A DNA stretch of 64,000 nt, taken from positions 6,076,001 through 6,140,000 of the forward strand of contig CM062379.1 in NCBI GenBank assembly GCA_031310005.1, in the 5' to 3' direction. How positions within the stretch are numbered: the stretch's first letter is position 1; each line of letters starts with the position of its first letter. Below the pieces are notes generated by a model. The model had not been told where the DNA came from and did not search any database. It was given only the letters and a program-made list of their open reading frames with translations. Origin of the DNA: Dactylellina haptotyla. Lineage: Eukaryota > Ascomycota > Orbiliomycetes > Orbiliales > Orbiliaceae. A program made the translations under genes and the position numbers. Below, one piece after another: positions 22,392-34,000 of this stretch.

Positions 22392-23461
22392 GTTGGCGGT
22401 CGAATTGATAATCGCGGACCCAAAATATTGGTAAATTTAAGGTAAATGATATTGATAATAAAGTGAATGATATTAATGATAAAGTAAATGTATGGTGATA
22501 TTGTAGTATATTCGTATATTGAGAGTATCTAGTTTTTTTAGTACTAGCTTCAAAATTTAAATTTATAGACATATTGTTCTTCATTGTCATTATTATACTA
22601 TCGCGAAACTGAAATTCGGCAGCCTCGAGCCCTCATTGAAGTTTCTGAGCATGCTATATTTTTTGCAATTAACGCCTTTCGTCGCCAATTTGGAGGAAGT
22701 TCTGATTCGAGAACCACCAGGCACCGGCACACGCATGATATGTAAATAACAAAGCCACTAAAGGGATCTGAGAATGGGCGATTGCTCAAGCGCTGTGCCG
22801 CACGTGCAATGTGTTCATTGGCTGGTGTATGCCAGTTGAAGGCAATTGCTGCGCTTCATGCTTTGAATCTTCGATATATTCGTATGCAGGAACGCGGGAA
22901 GAGTAGCGATATAATCTGGGGTCAATACAACGTTTCAATGGACGCGAGTCCAGGCGGCTATGATATTGTGTAGCCCGAGAGTTGATTTTGAGGAATGTTT
23001 TCTATATAGATATCAGCCGGCGGTACTGAACAAACATCTAGCGCCACCTCAGCCTCCAAGTAGTGCCTGACCCGAAAACCAGGAGGCATATTCGCCGATT
23101 CGGATTTTCAGCATTGAATTGAGCAGACACCCATCTTCAGTAAGTTGTCGTAATATCTGATCCTTCTCGGTCCTCGGTCCTCATTTGCGACCCGGCCCGG
23201 CGGCCAAGGCTGAATTCTCGCTAGTTTCCGCCCTGCCCTCGCTCCCGGATGAACCGTTTCCGAAAAATTGGGTTCCGACACCGAAATGGTGATAGCACGG
23301 TTCATTATATATACTGGCGAACTGATTGTTGTGTGATGGGCTACATGGTTTAAAGAGTGTATATATATCCGGGGTTTTGTTAAAAATCGAAATAACAACC
23401 AGCTTCGCACATGGTACCCCGCATTTCGTTGCATCTCCAAAAACAGACACACAGGATCGCA
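22392..23461. other. Divergent intergenic region with AT-rich short repeats
   Basis: Shared 5' region of the membrane-protein gene (-) and the NAD(P)-binding gene (+). An imperfect AT-rich repeat sits at 22436-22496. A GC-richer island at 23,170-23,260 contains many CG and GGCC runs. No coding exon supported. Confidence 0.4.
22436..22496. repeat. Imperfect AT-rich tandem repeat
   Basis: Units of the type ggtaaatgatattgataataaa and gtgaatgatattaatgataaa follow each other about 45-105 bp upstream of the membrane-protein start codon. It is probably promoter or leader sequence. Confidence 0.6.
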
Positions 23462-24246
23462 ATGCACCTTTTGATATTGGGAGCGACCGGCAGGACGGGC
23501 GTTTTTGGATACAAGTATGCTCTAGAACTAGGTAGATATAATTTTCCTCTTGTCCTATGGGCGCGGTGGTGGTTTGATACCTTGTAGAAATCGGAACTAA
23601 AGTAGGGTGGCGAAATTTAGGACATCACGTTACCGCCATCGTTCGCAAGGCCAGCGCGATCGAACCCCACGATAACCTCACTGTGGTTGAGGGTTCCGTT
23701 CTTTCAGAAGACGATGTGAGCCGTGCGTTCACCGCTACGGGGAAACCCGTCGACGGGGTGCTACAGTTCCTCAACCCCAGACGGACATCGGATAATCCCT
23801 GGGGGGCATTTATCGGCCCCGCCGGCCTCCTCGCCGACTCCACCGCTCTGGCGACCAAAATGCTACGGAAGCAGAGGCCTTTGCCGGGGGGCGCGAAGCC
23901 GCGGCTGGTGGTTTTGAACGCGTTGGGTGCCGGAGAGAGTTACCAGGCTACACCTTATATCACGCGGTTCATCATTAACTACAGCAATGTTTCGAAGACG
24001 TACGATGATCACAGTGCGGTAGACGCGCAGATAGAGGGGAACTGTGGAGGGGAGGTGGACTGGACGATCGCCTACGCGGTTGGGCTTGGAGGCGCCGGGT
24101 TGGCAGATGTGAAGACGTTTGGGGGGACGGAGAGCGGGGCGGGGTGGATGATTACGCGGGAGAGTTTGGGGCGGTGGATGGTTGATGTGGCGGCGGGGGG
24201 TAAGGGGGAGGAGTTCAGTAACAAGAGGGTCATCGTGTCCAACTGA
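23462..24246 (+). CDS. NAD(P)-binding Rossmann-fold protein (NmrA/SDR-a5-like)
   Basis: Two exons, 23462-23531 and 23621-24246, with an 89-nt intron that keeps phase; product 231 aa. The N-terminus MHLLILGATGRTGVFG is the Gly-rich dinucleotide-binding motif of the atypical short-chain dehydrogenases, followed by GHHVTAIVRKAS at the second strand. LVVLNALGAGES and the C-terminal SLGRWMVDVAA also fit the NAD(P)H-binding (NAD_binding_10) group. This group includes redox-sensing regulators and small reductases, so a catalytic role is not certain. The second half is notably GC-rich compared with its neighbours. The classic Tyr-x-x-x-Lys catalytic pair is not apparent. Confidence 0.85.
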
Positions 24247-25734
24247 TTCTTCTATATGATGAGGTCCTTGTGCTTTTCGAGGGGATGAAGGGAGACACGT
24301 TTTCAGTGTATACAAAATCGGGTCTAATACAGTTTAATTCAGCGATTGTCGCCGGTGTGAACAGCGTGGATAAACCGTGCATATATCTATATATCTATAC
24401 ATGCATATAAATAAATATACATAAATACACTGTTATGGCAATAAACGAGAGTACCCCCTCCCACGAGACAATTACGTGGTAATAGTGCGTGGATTGGTAA
24501 TAGGCCGCATGGTTACAAATGGAATATAATAAACGGCAGAAATGCGTTGCGTGTGGTGTTTGGGGAGCGCAGGTGCAGCAAAGGGCGCTCCTTCAGCGCC
24601 TTCCCTTCCCGCATGATGAGCAGCCCATCTGCACCCTCGTCAAATAATTAAATAAAATAATAATAACTAGCCGGCCGAGTTCCTGAGACTGCCGTTTCCG
24701 TGCTATTTGTGTTAGTTTCTGAGGTAGACGGGCTTTGACGACGACGCCGCCGCTCGATCCGTGCTCCTCCTCTTCTACTACTCCTCCTCCTCTTTCTCAT
24801 ATCGTCCCCTCTCCTGACCGAAGAGCCGGATCCTCCTGCCTCGATCGATCCTTCTCCCGCCGGCAGCCGCGGTGCCCTTCCTCGTCCCCTTGCCCGTATT
24901 TGTGATCTTGACAGGCCCTTCGGCCACAATGCCAACCTAGTCAACCCTCAAACCGCCAAACCACCTACCGCCTAGCCGATTGGCAGTAATATTGGCAGTA
25001 GTGCGTAGATTATAGCACACACGCAGACTCTATCGTAGTAGTGCGGACCGTCTGACTGGGGGGTGCATGGTAATGTAATATCTGCCAATTAGCACCGACC
25101 ACCCAACTGAGAACCAACAACCCTCGCGTCCCTCGACCGAACGACCGAACGGACGAACGATCGAATCAACCATCCCGGCGACAGCTCAACTTCATCGTAC
25201 ATTTCTATCCGCCGCCAACCCCCCTGTCCTCTCCTCTCTGGCGTTGCGTCGTTCGGCCCTAACCCGCTTTCCTCCCTTTGCCGCCGTTGGATTGACCGGT
25301 CGCAGACCTCCGTCTCGCTGGTGTTCTCCGATTCGTCGTTTCCCTCTCTCGTGGCTCTCCCTCGCACGTCGCTCTCCAACATCACCTTTCTCCCCATAGA
25401 CTCGACCAACTCTCAGCCCGACCTCAACCTCAGCGCCGGGTCCTCCCACATCGCCGCTCAGGGTTCCTCCATCATTCACGCCCTCTGCATGTCCGAAGGG
25501 TCCCGAACCGATGCAATCTTCTGTATGGAGTCCATGTCTTCACTCGATTAGTCATTGTCTATCGGCCCGGACACACCTCTGCAGCATCCTCCCGCCTACG
25601 ATTGCATTCCCGAGGTCTCGGACGGTTGCGCCGTAACCGTGAACCCTCCTCACTTGCCTCCCATCCCTCGCCCCTCTACGCGCTTCCTCATCCTCAACCC
25701 CGTCCCTCTTTCCGCTTAGGTGCATGTCTCAAGC
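24247..25734. other. Intergenic and long pyrimidine-rich MED13 leader
   Basis: 24,360-24,440 is a simple AT-rich tract (atatctatatatctatac), probably the 3' end of the upstream gene. From about 25,080 to 25,734 the plus strand is strongly C/T-rich and contains upstream ATGs, consistent with a long MED13 leader. CCGCTTAG ends at 25719 and could be the acceptor of a leader intron. Confidence 0.5.
25489..25551 (+). promoter_or_regulatory. Upstream open reading frame in the MED13 leader (20 codons)
   Basis: ATG at 25489 opens a 20-codon frame (MSEGSRTDAIFCMESMSSLD) ending at 25551, about 180 nt before the main start. It matters only if this stretch is transcribed and not spliced out. Confidence 0.4.
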
Positions 25735-25777
25735 ATGGAACTACCGGAAATCTGCCTTACAAATGTTTTCAAGATAG
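25724..25777 (+). promoter_or_regulatory. Upstream frame overlapping the MED13 start codon
   Basis: ATG at 25724 starts a 17-aa frame (MSQAWNYRKSALQMFSR) that runs out of frame through the main ATG at 25735 and stops at 25777. Ribosomes starting here would miss the main start. A leader-intron acceptor may lie five bases upstream. Confidence 0.45.
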
Positions 25778-28700
25778 TGAGTTTACCCCGAGTCGCCCAA
25801 CCAAATTTCGATATACTGTGCAACCCTTACCCTAACCTATGTGACTTCGCGCAACAACGAAATAGGACAATTTATCGGAAATATCATACTCTGTATACCG
25901 CATCTCATCGACCCTCGGCTCCGCTCCCGCCTGGAGAGTTCTATCCAAGGCGGAAACCAACCTGCGCCGGCTGGGAAAATGCGTCACAACTTGCTCTGAA
26001 GCATCCGAGTTATGGCTCTTCCAGCTAGACAGCAACGACCTCGACATCACCCTCGCATCCGATTCCGGCTATAACAGTTATGATGGATCCGGCACGAGCG
26101 AGAAGGGTTGGGAGCCTCTGGTGTGGGGATTAGAAGGTAAATGATCGTGTGCAAATCCACCTATGTCTGTGCGTGATGCTAACCGACTCTCGCTACAGAA
26201 AAAACGAAAGACGTCCTGCATATACACGAACTTTTCGAGATTGTAAGACCCTCGCCACCCGAGAAGCCCGAGGACCTAGTCACCCTGCAACCGCTGCCGC
26301 CGCTCGACCCCACAGTCTCACCCGGCACACAATTAGATCCCATAGATCTGAGCGGAACCCATCGAGATGTCTTTATGCTTCAACAACTATCGAAACAAAG
26401 AGCCTCAACCATGTCCGCAGTCAGCTCGCCGGTTACAGGAAGCAGGCATGGCAGTTCTGCCACAAGCACACCTCGCCCGGCGACCACGAGACCCATCTCG
26501 AAGCAGGAAATTGTCGCGCAAAAATGTCTTTTAGCCATGATGTCCCTATTGTCCTACCGATTAGCCAGCTCGTTCTCATGGATTCCATTGAATCTCTTTA
26601 CTTTCCTCCCTAATGCACATAATGGTAAAGCGGATCGCCACATATCTTCTGATGCAAGTCCTAATTTTTACGCAGAATCACCCCTGGACGGCGGGTCGGA
26701 TATTCTCTCATACTCTCCGGTACCTCCCGGCCCACCTCTACTCACAACAATATCTCTTAGTTTACTGGACGATGGTAGTTTGCATATCGCGCCGAAGACG
26801 ATAACCCAATCCGCCATACAACGGTTTTCCGACGCCAAAATCTCAGAAACCAGAGAAGAGGATGTTTGGCTTGCGCCTGGAGGTATAATCGGCAGGCACA
26901 CGCCCAAACCAAACCCCGATAGTCTTTCCCAAGCGACGCCGGAATGGAAAGCTTATGTCTTGAAGTCTCTCTCGGATAGAGGTATCGAGTTGGAGAACCC
27001 GGGGTCCACGACATGGGCGAAAATTGGTGTTTGGTCTGATATTGAGGGCTTGGTTGATATATATTGGCCGACGTCTTTGATATTCGTCAGGAAGTACGCC
27101 GAACAAGACGCGCTTTCGAAACCAATCGACATCTCGCTGAACGGTATCGCAAGCACTAAAGACAGTGCTAAGGATATGGACAATCTTGCCAGACAATTGA
27201 CATGGTACAACGCTGGAGATAGCCTGGAGTTCGCTGAGTCCTGGTTGGCAGGTGTTCCATCCCGCGAAGCAGAGAGGAAACGACGATTGGAGGCTAGAAA
27301 CAAAGCAATCCCCTTGATGGAGCAAGAACGGAAGCCAGCTTTCATCGCGCCCACAACAGATCGCTCTGGTACCGTATATCCAACTCCGCCGGATGGTATT
27401 TCTGGAAATGATGGACATCCCACCCCTGGAGGACCTCCAACTGCACCGACGCCTGGACAGACTAAAATTATAGAGGAGCCGATTGCAGCGGTAATCGAGC
27501 CTCCTACCGCCCCGCCGACCACAGAGCCCACAGTCAACAGTGCAGAAATGGATCTAGACGACGCTTGGATGAAAGACGCCGACACATCCAAGACTGGAGA
27601 TGATATGTTTGGCGGTGTGCAAGATGTCGGTATGGAAGACGACTTGTTCGATATCACGGAGGACGATTTTGGGTTTTTCGATAAAATAGGTGGTACCGAC
27701 GACTTTGCCGAAATCACTTTGGAAAAACCCGAGATTCCAATCGAGATACAACCCAGGCCAACAACGTCTGCTCTCTCCGAAAATATGAACGACCTCAATC
27801 TTGGTTTCAGCGCTCTTGGGTCCTATGCGGACGACAAGCTTGCCTTGGTTGATATGGACCTAGACTTGGATGAGATCGGCGCCGCGATGGATATGCAGGC
27901 AGAGATGCAATCTTACGAAGGAGGTCCATCCAATACGAACGGCATGGGGAGCCAAACCACGAACGGCAAGGGAATGTCACAGAATGGTCAAGGTCACAAC
28001 CTGAGCCAGAATCAAAGCCAATCGCAGGACTCCCAAAATGCGGTAGTTCAAGTCGAAACCCCACCGTTGAGCCCCCAAAGGGCAATGAAGCTACTGTTAT
28101 CAGATTCCGATTCGCAAAAGGACACTCTAATACCGGATATCAAAGGACTTACTGTATCGCGGACTCGGCGGAAGAGCCTCTATAGCCCAGTGGATTTCCC
28201 CTCATTCATGGAGCGATCCGACGAAAAGTACATGGCTGGTGGTCGGTTCTTCTGCGCTGAGGATGACTCGACATCGAAGCACAAGTCGCCCGAGGCCCGA
28301 AAGTTTAGTGCTACTTTCCCTAGGATCAAGAAGTATCGAAATACCGGACGGCCTCTTAGTCGAGATATCATGTTCATCGATGACGACGAGGAGCGCAGCG
28401 ATTTAATCCCGGATACCGGTAGCTCAGATGAAGAGAGCACAACCACCGACGAGTACGAGAGCGGCGACGAAGAAATGTTTGAAATTTCGAACGAGGGCGG
28501 CCCCGACACCTCGTCATATTCCACCTCGCTCTCTCCGGAAGGCATCCGCCAAGGTCTTAAGAGAAAGAGGACTTCTGATCGAGATTACTGGGGCGGTAGT
28601 AACAAGCTCCAGGGAGTTGAAGCTCTAGGCCGCCCGGATAAGCGCAATGATATAGACGCTGCACCGGAATGGTCAACAGATATGGTCACACTAAATGACA

Positions 28701-31054
28701 AGGATATCGACAGTTTGAGCACCGCCCAGCGAACACTTTGTGATTTCAATCAAAGCGATCTATCGCTCGACGGAGTCTTCACTTTTGTTCCCGATAATGA
28801 CGAGATTTCAAATCGTCTGTCGTCGCAGGACTTGACGCATATTATCAGCCTGCTACAGGAACAAGTTGTTTGGAATACATATCTAATATCCATGTTCAAT
28901 CCGGATAACCCTTCGGCTGGACGAATATCGAGTGTGGAGATTGACGCGAATGGAATGCACGAACCTGCTGAGCGCACTTTTCATTTACGGCAGCAGTATA
29001 TGCGGCATCAAGACGATATTGAGGACTTACTATCTGACGTCTTTGGTACACTAGCCTCACGCTGCTCGCTGGAAATGTTGGTGTACGGAGTTCTTGGGCG
29101 CCCGAAAAATTCAATATATGGCGTAAGCCCTGGTGTTATGGATATACATCCCCTCTCCACCGGATTAACACCTATCAACCGCCCGAAATCTTCGTCGGAC
29201 GCCGGTCCGTCGTCACTATTTAGAATCAGCCCGCCACACGTTCACGTCCATAGGAATGCTACCCTACCTAACAGTGCAATTGAGTTGCTACCGCCGGCGC
29301 TGCACTTTTGGGATACGTTTGGCCTTGCACCTCACAGTGGGCCGAAGGATATGCTTATGGCCTGCATCTTTCCTACGGAGGGTGGACTGACTAATTCCGC
29401 GAAGGCATATTTGGACGGAATGAGTACAACTTATGAGAGTTGCCGACTTGGCGAGACATTACCTGTCAAAACTAAGTTGATCGTGGACGGTTTACATGCG
29501 ATACCCATACAAGACAAAGTACAGAATGCGGATAAGAAGACAATGTTGCGAAGATTCTGCGAAGGCATCGTTAAAATGGGTATGTTGAGTTCCACTCCAA
29601 ACCAACCAGACATCATACTAACAATTATTTAGCCGAAACACTTGTCGAGATCGAAGATGAGCTGCAGAACGTGGTTCTCTTCATCGTGAACCCATTCGAT
29701 GCGCCGTCTTCCGTGTTGGACATTTGCGTCGCGTTCCATATGCTGAAGAAAGCATACGTGAATGCCCTCAACTCTTCGCTCAGGGTATATCCGAATAATC
29801 TTATCCTACAAATTGTGCCTCTCAGGAATGTTGCGACATACGATGGTCTGGCTGCGCAAAGTCATAATCAGTCCGTTCGGTGTGCTCTTGAAGTATACGA
29901 ACGGTGCACGCAGACAATTCAGGACCATCTATCCCAAGTAAGTAGATTATAATCGTATTATATTTTATTGTACAAGCTAACTTTAGTAGACCTTCCCACA
30001 GGAAACATATTCTCCATCCCTAACTCTCGCCAAAGTCCCTCCAAAGTCCATCGCTTTCAAGGTTTCGGCAGACCCCTCTCCTGCGATATTGCAGGAGAAT
30101 ATGTGTCTCCATATTGCTTATGCTCAGAGCATTGATGAACGTTGGGTCTCGGTGGCTTGGGGTGATGATTGTGGTGAAATCAAGGAGGTTTCCAACTTTT
30201 GCCTCGGTATCCCCGGAACTGTAATCCTGAGGTCTTTCGACGATATTTGCAAAGAAATCTGGTCTGCCACGAATAAGATAATCTCGAAAAAACGAGTTCA
30301 CTGGCGAATTTCTCTGGTCAAAGTTGGCGCCATCGACGACGATGAAATAGATCGTAAGTTTTACTCTATGTACTTGGTCTCCTGTAAACGTACTAACCTA
30401 TTGTTCGATTCCCCAGTATGGACCAAATTCTCGACCGACTGTGCTGTTCCGAACACGCTTACAATCTTTTCTTCCGATCCGTCACCACCTCTTACATTTA
30501 GATACTCGATTCCATCGATATCTCCACACATTTTCCACGGCCAAGCGCAATTAGTAGGCACACCTGGGGCAACACCCCAATCATCCGGGGTCTCGCCAGA
30601 CCAATTCGGAGCATCATCACAAGGAGGCGCCCTTACTCCCGGCGATACACCAGGTCCTGAGATCGATAACGACTTCGCATTGATTGATTACACGGACGAA
30701 ACTTGGGGCGCTCTGATACAGCACCCCTTGAACAATGCAGATTCTACCATCAAAACCCGACCAGCGCTGGCGAGTGGATATCTAATCAAGCGGACGGGAC
30801 CTAACGAAACCGACGACCCAGCGATTCTAGCTGTTTCGCTGATCCGGCCGGGACAACGTAGCTCTGGAGCCCCGGTGCAGTCGCTCGCAGTTTCGAAAAC
30901 AAACGAAGACGTGCTACGAGAAGCTCTCACGCAATATCGGGGCCTTGTTACTCTAGCACAGCATTTTGGAGTCATTGATATGATGAAGGAAGTTTTACCA
31001 TGGCATATAGCTGCGGTTGTGAAGTGTCGGGATGCATTTTCATGCGTTTTGTAG
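25735..31054 (+). CDS. med13: Mediator complex subunit 13 (CDK8 kinase module)
   Basis: Six exons: 25735-25776, 25866-26136, 26199-29579, 29633-29937, 30002-30353 and 30417-31054; product about 1,662 aa. The fifth exon could start at 29990 instead, adding four residues. The N-terminus MELPEICLTNVFKI then DNLSEISYSVYRI matches the Med13 N-terminal domain, followed by ELWLFQLDSNDLDIT. The centre is long, acidic and low-complexity (many DDxxD and Gln/Ser/Asn runs). The C-terminal MID/PIWI-like domain starts near VLGRPKN and includes VVLFIVNPF and ALIQHPLNN. The C-terminus ends in VLPWHIAAVVKC, typical of the family. Med13 links the CDK8-cyclin C module to core Mediator in the nucleus. No breaks seen. 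Confidence 0.94.
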
Positions 31055-34000
31055 TCTCCAAAAGTGTTTGCGGGGTGAAGCATTTATTTCTTTTCCATCC
31101 ATTCTATTTTATTCCGAGCGATCTGCCCGTTTGGTAGCATTTTTTATTATTACATTTACCATGCTTTTCCCGTTTCCTTCCTCCGCTGTTTTTTTGCCTG
31201 CTTAGCAGATTTTTTTGGTCTGGTTTTCATTCACGGCAAAGTCACGGCATCTTGTTTTGCAAAGATGGGGTACGGCACTAAGAAGCGGCAACGTTTTTCT
31301 CATGCTCTTATTTTATGTTATCTTTCTTGGGAGCTTTTTTTCCTTTTCTGCTTTGGAAGAGAAAAAGGGTGTTCTTTGGCGTTTCCTTAGCTCTCTCATC
31401 TCTCATCTCTTTTTTTTTTGCCTGTGCTTGCGTCCATATTACCGACGCTTTTTCTTTTTCTTCTTCTTTACTGTGCGAAATTCCTTATATGTGTGTATGA
31501 TGTGGGGATATATTACATGATGACTAGCGTAATGTCTTTTTTCTCTTCGGAATTCTAAGAATACAAGGTCTATCGTATCCTTGGATGCTTGAACTGGCCA
31601 GCACCAGCTTATAGAACATATTGGGTGCACATGCGAGCGAATATAATACGTGAAAGCATGTGTGGTTCATAATATCACACTGACAACACAAATGTACGAT
31701 GCCTGATATATGTCACGTACCAACGGCGACAAGGTCCAAGGGCCTCGCAAAGAGGAGTTCAGCCGCCTGAGGACATACGATGGCAGACCTCATATATCCT
31801 TCTGTAGGCTCCCCATGACATTCTTGTTTGCTTCGTCGGTAGAAAGAGCACCGATTATAGCAAGCTTCGGACGGCGTTATTTCCAGCAGGTTCCTCGAAC
31901 TAGATCCTTCGACGATCAGCTTCGGACGGACGGTAAAGTGGGGAACGAACGAACTTATTTTACCAAAAAATTGATGTCCAAGCGGGGACGCAAATGGGGG
32001 TACTGGCATGCTGTGGCCTTCGTATATCGATGGTCAGCTGCGCTCGACAAGCCGCCTGCTGGAGAGGGAAATTAATAGCGGCTCGTGTTATCGTCACGTA
32101 CGGCGATGGTTTGAAACGTCCGATGGGGGAGCAGGGAGTCGGCCGACGAGGTATTTTAGTCCTATTGTGTACATTAGGGTTTTTTACGTTCTTTTCTTTT
32201 CCTTATCGTCGAGCTCCGCTGAGATTGAAGCCCGTCGGGAGCTACCGCTCCCCGGGAGGAGGGGTGGGCGTCCTTTGTGTGTCGGATTGTAAATCGAAGA
32301 TGTAATCTAACTAGTGGCTAGTCCCATCGCGGCGCGATTGATTGCGTCTTAGGAGGCAAAAGTACCTTGCATGGAAGGACTTTTGCTGTTCTAGGGCTCG
32401 GGTCTTAGATCTTGGGGTGACTCTGATCCTTAACACATCACTCGATTTATGTGCACCAAACCAGACAATTTCCTAATCGGTGTTAAGTTTTGTACGAGAT
32501 TTCTACGGCTAAGCATCATTGCACTTTTTTCCTTCACTCAAGGGGCAAATTTTTCTTCGTGGGGTGCTAGCTTTGTGGTAGTGGCGGGTTGGAAAGATGC
32601 CTGATCTCCTTTGGCGCAGTCGTGCTAGACGACCTCCCGCTCTGGCCAATAAAGACAAAAAAGTTGAAAGGGTGCACGCGCTATCGCTATACGATAGCAG
32701 GTACTATTTTTCGAATTTTCAATTAAACGGTGGCTCACATGCGCCCAATTCATTCGGGAAGCTTCCTAAAATATGAGACGAAAATATCAGCATTCAGGCA
32801 GCTGAAAATGCTCACAGCCTCGAACCTTTGATATCGCAATCTCCGAAGAATCATGAGGAGCAGCTTCTAAAAATTGAAATCAAGGAGGAAAAGTGATATG
32901 TTACTATGTTAATGTTGTATCGATCCCGGGCGTTTCATACGAAATCCTGCCGTTTCGTGCCTTGATATATTACCGCCCGTCTAGAAAACTTTCCCGTATA
33001 CGTACCCAATTATTCGGCACAGAGAGAAGAAAACCACATATCACATTCTAATAATGTTAGCTGTTATTAACAACTTGGCGGTAACAGTGACATCAGGGTG
33101 AATGAAACGTCTGTGGTTTCTTGAATCATTGCTGTGCCATATACTAAACGCCAGCTAGCTGTTGAACACCGAACTTCTCTGTCCGGGGCACAACGCTCCG
33201 GGGAGAAAATCAGGTATGCGGCGTGATATGATCATACGAACCCCGAAAATATAGCTCGCTGTCCCGTAAATGATAGCCCGAAGGATCTGTCTGGGAATTC
33301 GGCGAAAAACTCCGACGAGACCCAGCGGGCGTGCTGTGGGACTTTTGTTTCGTGCGAGTAAATCTGATCACAAATCACGAAAATATTACGGACTACCGAC
33401 ATAACCCGTGTGCGTGCGACGAGCTGAAAAAAAAAATTAATTAATTAAATTTTACGACAAGAGCAGAGCAAGCTACAAGCCGATGATTGCGCCACCGTCT
33501 CAGAATATCCTAGAAATGGCCAATTTCCCTTTCGAGCGAGTCGCGGAAAATGTGCTCCGTGAAGGATCCAGTCGCAAAATGTGCCAAATACCGATCGGTG
33601 TTTGCGGACAAACGACACTTCTCAATAGATGGAGTAGTCAGCAGATGGAAGGGCGAGAAAAGGGAAACCGAATTATGTATGCATATGCAATGCAAACCAT
33701 CAGTCGACCGCGTGTGTGTCTGGCCTCGGTCTTGTGGTGTCCCGAGCTAGAGGTCGAGGTTGCTGGTGGTTTTTACTTCTGTTGGGGCGTCCTGAACCTC
33801 GGCCGTGAAGATCAGGCATAGACAAGGTCACAAGTGCATCCAGTGTCAATGGTTTCGAAAGTTCTGGTAATGTCGAACGAAAGACGACTGAACGTGTGAG
33901 GTACTTCAAAGGTACCTCTGGACACCAGACGAGGATCCCGGAGAGACAGAGAGCCCGTTGGGGCCGCAGCTGTTAACTTTAGGAATTTCGCCAGCCAAAG

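Noticed and set aside
33430-33450. Run of A followed by ttaattaattaa
   Set aside because: Could suggest a retroposed poly(A) end, but there is no target duplication or element body beside it; simple AT tract.
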